From Lasiosphaeria ovina (Eukaryota > Ascomycota > Sordariomycetes > Sordariales > Lasiosphaeriaceae): 64,000 nt of DNA. Shown here in pieces: positions 57,432 to 64,000 of this stretch. Position 1 is the first letter of the stretch, and each line of letters starts with the position of its first letter. A program made the translations under genes and the position numbers. The stretch lies in assembly GCA_033439765.1 (NCBI GenBank), contig JAULSN010000002.1, positions 496,001 through 560,000 of the forward strand, in the 5' to 3' direction. The notes under the pieces were generated by a model. The model saw only the letters and a program-made list of their open reading frames with translations. It searched no databases and was not told the origin of the DNA.

Positions 57432-58611
57432 GTGTTGTTGATTGGTGTGCTGGTCCCGAAATGGACCCCATATTGGTGTGGGAAGATGTGGGTCGCTTCG
57501 GAGTTCCCCGGACCATGTGTAACCCCCAAATCGCTACCCCTTTATGCTTCCAACTCCCCCACATCCTAAACATACCTTATACACTAAACGTTTTAAAATT
57601 CCTAGAAATATAGAATAACTTTCTTCTATACTGCGCCCTAGCTAAGCTCCCCAGCATTGCTACTATGTTGGGTTCCTCATTACGAGTTATGCGGTGTTAT
57701 TCCCTAACATCGAAGTAAGAGGGTAACACTATTAGGGCTTGAAGGATAAGTATCACCAGTGAACAAAATTGAAGAGATGTCGAGATGATTTAAGAGGCTT
57801 TCTTCTATAATTAGATAATTATCGAGCACTTTGATAACTCCCTTCCTTCTAAGAACACTTGCCACTCATGCAAGATGCATCCTTTCTAACTCAGCTTCTA
57901 TCTTAGGAAAGCCTGGAGCTAGTAAGATCTGTCAAATACTTAAAATCACAGGTGATAGAAGTGTAATTTCACAGATGGATGTCCGATGGCGGACGCGGGC
58001 AGGTCCTCGAAGTGTAGACGATACTAGAACCGGGAAGTAAATGTGAAGTTAAGTAGTTGAGATACATAATAGACTGGTTCTCCACAATAAAAGTATTTAT
58101 GAACTTTGTCTGTCACGTTAAGGTAGAACCATTTCACCTTACCATAGTTTGCTCCACTTGTGCTTTGCAGATGGCGGCAAACTACCTCGGTACCAGTTCA
58201 AGTACATAATAATCTCAAAACTAGATGGTCAGATGAAAAATGCCTTCCATACCGACCTTGGCAGAGGAAGAGGAGTCAAGTAACGACACCAAGCTAACGC
58301 AAAGCCACATTCACAGGTTGCTACGATGTTATCTAATTATCTGGCATAAGACTATACTATGTTTTCAACGGATAGCAGTTCACGAATACACAATCTTGAC
58401 AGCGGTATCGATCACATACGGCCAAACAGATTAATCCTCCTCAAAGAGCGATCACGATACGAATGCTTCTCCGGAGTTGGCGTCAGGATGATTATGTTCA
58501 AAGTGAAACATGATTGTGACTATGGAGTACTGGTCTAGCCCATCGCTGCCGCCACCACGTCCACTTCCAACCTCCGATCAATCGCAATTTGTATCCATTC
58601 CACCAAATCTT
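57432..58611. other. Intergenic, no gene seen
   Basis: AT-rich, without motifs. Short open frames look random. It lies between the tRNA and the 3' end of the truncated gene at 58.6 kb. Confidence 0.5.
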
Positions 58612-58983
58612 CTATTCTTTTGGCCGGTGAGGAAACTTTATCTGGGCTGGGACTGCATCGTTACGGGCAATTACCCAATCTCTGGCGCTTTCCTAAAAGA
58701 CAGCGTGAGCGATGTTGTGTTTAGATGTGTGCATGTGCGTGTGCGTGTGCGTGTGTGTGGAAGGCAGCTTACCTCAGCCATGAATAGGTGTCGTGTCTCG
58801 TCGTCCAGGCGAAGGAATACTGCTGCTGCCGGGTCTGGGCCACCATCTTGAGGGTCGAGCTTTGCGAGAATAGTGTTGCTGTAATTTGTCTCCGTTGAGT
58901 AGCTTGGGTGATTTGGGCGGTGGTATGTTGATGAATATTTACGAGTGGCCGAAACGGATCTTCAATCGACAGTCTAAACTCTA
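58612..58983 (-). pseudogene. 3' exons of an unknown gene cut by a palindromic element
   Basis: Three coding blocks read well on the minus strand: up to 58943, 58878-58773 and 58692-58612. They join through a 64-nt intron (GTAAAT...TTACAG) and an 80-nt intron (GTAAGC...TTTTAG), with frame kept. The joined text contains RLKIRFGHSNTILAKLDPQD, a Gly/Pro turn, VFLRLDDETRHLFMAEE and ARDWVIARNDAVPAQIKF, ending PHRPKE and a stop. It looks like a real protein end of unknown family. Upstream coding stops abruptly at the inverted repeat that begins at 58984. The gene is either truncated or continues across the element into the repeat gene at 59.3-60.1 kb, which lies on the same strand. Confidence 0.55.
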
Positions 58984-59323
58984 GACTCTAGCTCTCCGAT
59001 GGTGAAAAGGGTCGTTGAACGGGGAGCGTCTCCCACCACCTAAGTAGCATATTCCAGCTCTCTAATCGTATCTGGTATTAGCGCTCGAGGAACTTCACTT
59101 ACTGTTAGCTAAGTGGTATCCCTCGAGCGATAACACCGGGTACGTTTAGAGAGCTGGAATATACCAACTAGGTGGTAGGAGACGCTCCCCGTTCAACGAC
59201 CCCTGATACCATCGGAGAGCTAGAGTCTTGAATATCCAGACTATCGATAGAGAGCTAGAATATGCCAGGTGGTAGGAGACGTTCCCCGTGCAATGGCCCC
59301 TAATACTATCGGAGAGCTAGAGT
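58984..59323. mobile_element. MITE-like palindrome plus an extra arm copy
   Basis: The segment 58984-59228 is a near-perfect inverted repeat. AGACTCTAGCTCTCCGATGG at the left returns inverted at the right, with arms of about 110 bp and a centre near 59106. Directly next to it (59229-59323) is a third, more diverged copy of one arm, in the orientation of the right arm. There is no coding capacity. The size, long terminal inverted repeats and lack of genes fit a foldback element or MITE. A target duplication could not be fixed by eye because of the extra copy. Confidence 0.7.
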
Positions 59324-59335
59324 CAACGCCGTCAC

Positions 59336-60138
59336 CTAGTCGGGGCTGGCACTCTCATGGTCTAGCTGGGCGAGGTCATGGATGTAGCTATTTGTTGGCC
59401 ACCCATGCCTCTCGTATCTAGGCGCGTGAGAGCCCGCCGCCGCAGCAGTCCCGACGTTTTGCGGGGCCCTACGGCCGACCAGACTGGCACTCTCATGGTC
59501 TAGCTGGGCGAGGTCATGGATGTAGCTATTTGTTGGCCACCCATGCCTCTCGTATCTAGGCGCGTGAGAGCCCGCCGCCGCAGCAGTCCCGACGTTTTGC
59601 GGGGCCCTACGGCCGACCAGACTGGCACTCTCATGGTCTAGCTGGGCGAGGTCATGGATGTAGCTATTTGTTGGCCACCCATGCCTCTCGTATCTGGGCG
59701 AGCGAAAGCCCACCGCCGCAGCAGTCCCAACGTTTTGCGGGGCCCTACGGCCGACCAGACTGGCACTCTCATGGTCTAGCTGGGCAAGGTCATGGATGTA
59801 GCTATTTGTTGGCCACCCATGCCTCTCGTATCTGGGCGAGCGAGAGCCCACCGCCGCAGCAGTCCCAACGGTTTGCGGGGCCCTACGGCCGACCAGACTG
59901 GCGCTCTCATGGTCTAGCTGGGCGAGGTCATGAAGGTAGGTATTTCTTGGCCACCCATGCCGCTCATACCTGGGTCCAGTGAATGCGTTTGGGATCGAGA
60001 TTCGACGTCGGGCGTCACCCAAAGCGATTGCTGGAGTCCAGCGTCGGGGGGAGTCGGCTCCACATTAACAGTGGGGGTATTGCCATAATCGACAATTCCC
60101 TGAAGGCTGGCAGAGCCCACCGCGACCATTTCGCCCAT
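59336..60138 (-). CDS. Gene with 46-aa tandem repeats
   Basis: A start at 60138 (MGEMVAVGSASLQG) follows an intron-like end (CTAAC...TTCTGTAG) in the leader. About 55 unique residues lead to a series of 46-aa repeats carrying YERHGWPTNSYIHDLAQLD and HESASLVGRRAPQNVG. A 56-nt intron (GTATGA...CAGCTAG, about 59969-59914) would join the unique part (…THSLDP) into the repeat frame at DHESASLVG. Without it the first frame ends within repeat 1. About four and a half repeats follow, then SPD and TAG at 59336. The repeats differ by only a few residues, so they expanded recently. No family is recognised. The stop lies only 13 bases from the palindromic element, so the true C-terminus may have been lost. 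Confidence 0.5.
59341..59975. repeat. 138-bp tandem repeat array
   Basis: The unit of 138 bp starts at about 59347, 59485, 59623, 59761 and, partly, 59899. Copies 1 and 2 are almost identical; copies 3-5 differ at a few sites. The unit length is a multiple of three, so copy number can change without shifting the frame. Confidence 0.85.
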
Positions 60139-60235
60139 CCTACAGAAGCCAGTTAGCCGATGCCAAGGCACAGCAAGGTCAGACCTAGATGGGATATATA
60201 CCAGTGTGTCTTCTCGTCGTCGTTCGAGGTAGCTT

Positions 60236-60292
60236 GCCTCAGTTGTTGGAGGCTATTGCCTCAGTTGTTGGAGGCTATTGCCTCATTTGTTG
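60236..60292. repeat. 22-bp tandem repeat in the leader of the repeat gene
   Basis: GCCTCAGTTGTTGGAGGCTA(TT) occurs twice in full (60236, 60258), with a partial third copy. Read on the minus strand it lies just downstream of a TATATAC box near 60304. Confidence 0.8.
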
Positions 60293-61869
60293 ATTGGTTT
60301 TCAGTATATAATATGTGAACGAAGTGTCTGGAAGGAAGACCCTCAAGACAGCTTGCGTCCACGACAGGTAAATGAAATTGACAGTACTCGACAGGTTGCT
60401 GGCGCTGTTGTAGTGTGAGGTTGACTTGACTGAGACCCCGATGGCGGGCGATAGCGGTGTCGGCGGCAGCCGTAGGGGTTGTTATTGCTGCCTGCCTGCC
60501 ATCATCGCATTTTGCGTACGTACACACAGAATACTAGGCAGGAAGCTAGCTTTCCGCGACTGCCGCCCAGCACCGGGAGGGGCTGCCATCATCGCATCCG
60601 CGGGGATGCTAGGCAAGGATGCTGAGCCTGGCAGTGCCACCAACCGACGCCAGGCACCGCTCTGCCGTCATCACAGTTCGCATGCGAAATGCTGGGCTGG
60701 AGCTCGGCACCGAGTGCGACCGGTTGGGGCTTGGGCTTCGTCGCTGTAGGGAAATGTTAGCGGGCACTGAGCGGCTGGATCAGCGAGGCTTTGCAGTCTC
60801 TCTGATTCTATGCAACGCCAGTTGGTTACCTGGGCAGGCGGCTCCTTCTGGCATGGCGGGAATCTATGCAAGGTGTTACATACCAAGGTAGTGTGGGAGA
60901 TGTGGTGGCGGTGGTGGTGGGTAGGAAGAGAGGGGAAGGGTTTTTTTTTTTTTTGTGCAGCGAGAGCTTAAATACGCGTCTCCTCGACCAATGTGGACCG
61001 TGCCCGGACTGTCGCCAGGAGGGTAGGGCTGGCCCTATGACGTCTGGCTGCTGGCATGGGGCAGTCAGCCTGCTGTCCCGGTGACGGCCACCTTGCCAGC
61101 CTCCAGGTACGCAGTTACCTACGGTACCATGGAGTGACCTAGTCATGCTGCAACTCCCTTCCCATCCTGTCAAGCGGGTATTAAGGTACCATACCGCAGA
61201 GGGTCACCGGGACTCCGACTTGCTCCCCTGCTCAGGTCACTTGCCCTCTTCCCGCGTTCAATATCGCAGGAGCAACCCGTTCTGTCCTGGGCGGCCGGGG
61301 CTAAGACACGTGGATCCTCTGGCCTTGCATTCTGTTTCTAGGAGCAACTCAGCTGCTCCTTTCCCGCCTCTCTCGTCCTACTTTCTGCTACCAAAATCAT
61401 TGGGCCTACCCGTTTGTCACCCCGCCGTCTTGACCTGTGCCCACGAGGGCCTGGCCTCCTACCCTAAAGAACAGTACCTAACCCGAGCTGGTGCGTTACA
61501 GACATTGTGTTTAGGGGCGTCACATGCAGCGCGGCAACAGAACAACTTGGGCGTACAGAACATTCACACGGACCCTTAGCACGCCATCTCCCTTACCCAT
61601 CTAATCCTCTAGCAAAAGGAGCCTTGACTACCTAGTACAGCATCCGAATTCAAAATGTTTCATCCAGCCGCTAGTTCCATGATTACCTTGAAATTAACAA
61701 CAGATAACGTAATTACACTGATCAGCGCCCAGCGCCTTAAGAGTTTTTTTTTTTTTTTCGTTTCATATTGAAATTCTAGCATCTAATGCCATCCATCCAT
61801 CCACCGCCACCGCCCCCTCCCCGTCTACCCTCCACTCCTCCTCCCTCCCCGTCTAATCCCAATGGATCC
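60293..61869. other. Intergenic, no gene seen
   Basis: This holds the promoter of the repeat gene, loosely repeated TGCCATCATCGCAT units near 60491 and 60581, and T runs at about 60941-60954 and 61745-61760. No coding frame is supported. Confidence 0.45.
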
Positions 61870-62080
61870 CTAAATCTGCGCCCTCACCGCTCCCCCCCGG
61901 GCCTGGGCGCCATGCAGCGCCTCATACTGCGCACTGAACGGATAATCAACATACCCGTCCGGCGACTGGCGCTTGTAAAACGTCGTCTTATCGTAGCCCG
62001 CCAGCTCGACGCCCTCGCGGACGCGGAACACGAGGTCCGGGTTCGCGAGAAAATACCGCCCGAACACAGCAACGACATTC
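61870..62080 (-). pseudogene. C-terminal exon of an Old Yellow Enzyme, cut by a retrotransposon
   Basis: Old Yellow Enzymes are FMN-dependent ene-reductases. The frame reads VVAVFGRYFLANPDLVFRV, then LAGYDKTTFYKRQSPDGY and VDYPFSAQY, the typical end of the family (the FGRYF...NPDL phosphate-binding strand and the final YPFS). It stops at 61870. Coding sequence ends at 62080, exactly where the LTR of the copia-type element begins with TG. The remaining 5' part of the gene should lie beyond the element, outside the window. Function is presumably lost. Confidence 0.78.
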
Positions 62081-62253
62081 TGTGGCCAGGCTAGCAGGGA
62101 TCAGGCCGGACCCCGGCCTGATGCCCTCAAGCCGAGGCATAAGTGGATATGGGATCCACCGGTCCAGGCCATCACTTCCACATATATATTCCGCTGTGGC
62201 CCAGATAGCTAGACTTCCTCCAAGCAATCCAGTCCTTACCTTTCCTCCCAACA
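62081..62253 (+). repeat. 5' LTR of a copia-type element
   Basis: It starts with TGTGGCC and ends with CCAACA just before GGTTATGAG, a likely primer-binding site. A TATATAT box lies at about 62178. A length of 173 bp is usual for fungal copia LTRs. The second LTR is outside the window, so the borders rest on the TG...CA ends and the break in the enzyme gene. Confidence 0.55.
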
Positions 62254-62480
62254 GGTTATGAGTTCCCGTCGCTCCAACAATTGAAGCTATTCCCACTTTT
62301 GTTTACAGTCCCTTTTCGACCCTGCAGCACATCCGATCACCGGAACTACCGATTCCCCGGACCTGCACGTCCAACGTCGAATACCTACGGCCCTCCCTAC
62401 GGCCTGTAGCGCTCCCGGAAGGCCCACACGCGCCCTCCACGTCCCTGTCCCCTGTCCCTGAAGTCATCGCCAGCCCTACG

Positions 62481-63650
62481 ATGGTCAAAGTCAAGGTCCC
62501 TGAATTGAAGGGCGACGAGAACTTCGTCGCCTAGAAGGCAGCGATCCGTAACGCCCTCGGTTCTGCAGGCCTAATTGCATACATCGAACCGATCACACCG
62601 CCCGGAGCCACGCCGGCCCCGACGGTAGGCATGCCCACACCCGCTACAACCTTCACTATACCGGGCAGCATCACCCCGGGCAGCATCACCCCGGGCACCG
62701 CCACACCCGGCACAGCCACATCGGGCACCGCCACACCGGCATTCGCCCTCGACTCTACGGAATACCTAACCTGGTATACAGGCCGCTGTACAGCGGCAGG
62801 AATCATCATGACTACCCTTACTGATCCTACAGTGGTTCAAATACTTCGTCAACACGGCTGGTCACAGGCAGAAGAAGACCCGAAGGTCACGTTTGACCTG
62901 GTCTGCCGCACGATTCCGAGCATAGGCAAGCTCTCCCGCCGCGAGCTCCTACGAGAGTTTTCCTCCCTCCACCGTGAGGACTTTGACACAATGTACGGCC
63001 TAATCAACAAGCTACAACTCCTCAAAGACCAACTCCAAGCCACAGGCATGGTCATCAGCGACGACCAAGCCCTCCAGAACGCCCTCAGCTCCGTTAAGAA
63101 TACATACCCTAACGACCTACTGCTATGGGAATACCAGATTGAGAACAAGAAACTAAACTGGCAAGGTTTCCTACAGATCCTCAACGCAAAAGCCGACAAA
63201 GAGAAGCGCTCCGGTTCCTACCTCCAGCTACCCAAACCGACAACCCCCTCCTCACAGCCTACCCAACAAGCACCCTCGAACACACAAGGAGAGAATAAGA
63301 AGGGCGGCAGGGAGAAAGAACAATATAGCCAATACACAACCAAGATCCTGAAGAGCTGGAAACATCACAAGCCCTACGGTAAACATATCCCGGCTGGAAA
63401 GGAATGCTTCTGGTACAACCCCCAGGCGGCTCCTGATACCTGGAGATGGAAAAGGGAAGCTATAGCGGCCAAGGCAGGACCTTCAGGCACGGCTGCAATG
63501 CTACAACACAACTCGAGCGGCCTCGCCGGCCCCGAGACCTCGAACCTCCTATTTGGAGGAAGCTTCTATGCTGGTCCGCAGCCCCCTCATAGCGACCCTG
63601 AGGCTTCCACGGAGCAGGATTTTCACCAGAGCCCCCGGCGGAACCTCTAA
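62481..63650 (+). pseudogene. Gag of the copia-type element, with one nonsense codon
   Basis: The frame starts at ATG 62481 (VKVKVPELKGDENFVA) and meets TAG at 62532. It then continues openly to TAA 63648. The stop stands where copia Gags usually have Trp, so a TGG-to-TAG change is likely; that is inference. After it come a Thr/Pro/Gly repeat (TPGSITPGTATPG), the helical Gag core (DLVCRTIPSIGKLSRRELL, then DFDTMYGLINKLQLLKDQL, then DDQALQNALSSV) and a basic, Gln-rich tail with ECFWYNPQAAPD. No CCHC zinc knuckle is seen. Translation could restart downstream at the ATG at 62631. Confidence 0.7.
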
Positions 63651-64000
63651 TGGCTACGACCGAAGTCCAACAGGCTCTCAAGGCAACAGAGATCAACAAA
63701 GACACAGTCATCTTCGATACAGGCGCTTCAAAGACCTCATTCAACAACCTCAAGTGGTTCACGAAGCTCAGCCCACTCGCCCGTGCATGGCAGTACGGCG
63801 GATCTACCGGCCATACGGCCAAGTCATTCCATATCGGTAACGTCAAACTATCGATACACACAGGCAACACGCATCGGGATATGCATCTCGGGCAGGCATA
63901 CTACTACCCGGAAACCCCGGTCAACCTCGTAAGCCCTACATCCCTCTCTCTCGCAGGCCTCACATGGAATATGGAGGACAATAGGGTCCTGGAGAAAGGA
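63650..64000 (+). CDS. Pol of the copia-type element (partial, protease)
   Basis: The frame begins at ATG 63650, overlapping the Gag stop as TAATG, and runs 117 codons to the window end without a stop. The aspartic protease site is VIFDTGASKTSF (Asp23-Thr-Gly-Ala), followed by strands LARAWQYGGSTGHT and PVNLVSPTSLS, as in copia proteases. The overlapping stop/start suggests Pol is made by termination and re-initiation, not by frameshifting. The integrase, reverse transcriptase and RNase H parts are beyond the window. Confidence 0.75.
   Translation, partial: MATTEVQQALKATEINKDTVIFDTGASKTSFNNLKWFTKLSPLARAWQYGGSTGHTAKSFHIGNVKLSIHTGNTHRDMHLGQAYYYPETPVNLVSPTSLSLAGLTWNMEDNRVLEKG

Larger units (their letters stand above)
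62081..64000 (+). mobile_element. Ty1/copia-type LTR retrotransposon (5' part)
   Basis: The element has an LTR, a leader, a Gag-like frame and the start of Pol with the protease, then leaves the window. The order Gag then protease and the Gag type (a short N-terminal LKGDENF segment followed by a helical UBN2-like region) point to the copia superfamily. Integrase and reverse transcriptase must lie further right. The insertion splits an Old Yellow Enzyme gene. Confidence 0.75.

Noticed and set aside
60426..60749. Plus-strand 107-codon open frame
   Set aside because: It is built on loosely repeated DNA, has no motif and faces the promoter of the repeat gene.
1..64000. CRISPR arrays, bacterial operons or replication origins
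   Set aside because: The gene structure (spliceosomal introns, eukaryotic tRNA, fungal families) is that of a fungal nucleus, and none of the repeats has the spacer layout of a CRISPR array.

Overview
The window is nuclear DNA of a filamentous ascomycete (Pezizomycotina, most likely Sordariomycetes). The evidence is short introns of about 50-230 nt with GT...AG ends and CTAAC/CTGAC-like branch sites, GC-rich coding sequence with C/G-ending codons, pyrimidine-rich promoters, and fungal-specific gene families: fungal NLRs, a TRI5-type terpene synthase, a Yvc1-type TRP channel, an OCH1-type GT32 enzyme and a fungal small secreted protein. All assignments come from reading the translated sequence; no database search was run.

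Layout. 0-3.3 kb: the 3' end of an unknown gene, a decayed Fic gene, a stop-riddled frame that may be transposon-derived, and a small two-exon gene of unknown function. 3.9-13.4 kb: a TRI5-type sesquiterpene synthase, a three-exon C2H2 zinc-finger gene, a 171-aa orphan and a Baeyer-Villiger-type flavin monooxygenase, which could form a small terpene locus. 16.7-21.9 kb: a divergent pair, an acyltransferase-3 membrane enzyme and a GT32 glycosyltransferase, across a 2.2 kb non-coding region. 23.3-30.4 kb: a small secreted protein, a small helical gene with an in-frame stop, and a five-exon NB-ARC/TPR NLR. 33.7-36.4 kb: two secreted plant-polysaccharide enzymes side by side (SGNH esterase, GH5 mannanase). 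38.2-40.9 kb: a six-exon vacuolar TRP channel. 42.2-52.9 kb: a broken NACHT-ankyrin gene, a tiny DnaJ-type zinc-finger protein, a candidate protein with two CCxC modules, an intact 1177-aa NACHT protein, and a 5'-truncated Hsp70-like gene divergent from it. 53.4-57.4 kb: a 916-aa C2H2 protein and an intron-containing tRNA-Leu(CAG). 58.6-64.0 kb: a recently rearranged end with a large palindromic element between the tail of one gene and a gene made of 46-aa tandem repeats, then an Old Yellow Enzyme gene cut by a Ty1/copia-type retrotransposon that runs off the window.

Three NLR-type genes (one intact NB-ARC, one intact NACHT, one decayed NACHT-ANK), a dead Fic gene and a beheaded Hsp70-like gene within 51 kb suggest a turnover-prone self/non-self recognition neighbourhood. 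Housekeeping and secreted-enzyme genes between them are intact. Exon boundaries were placed by hand where splice signals and reading frame agreed.
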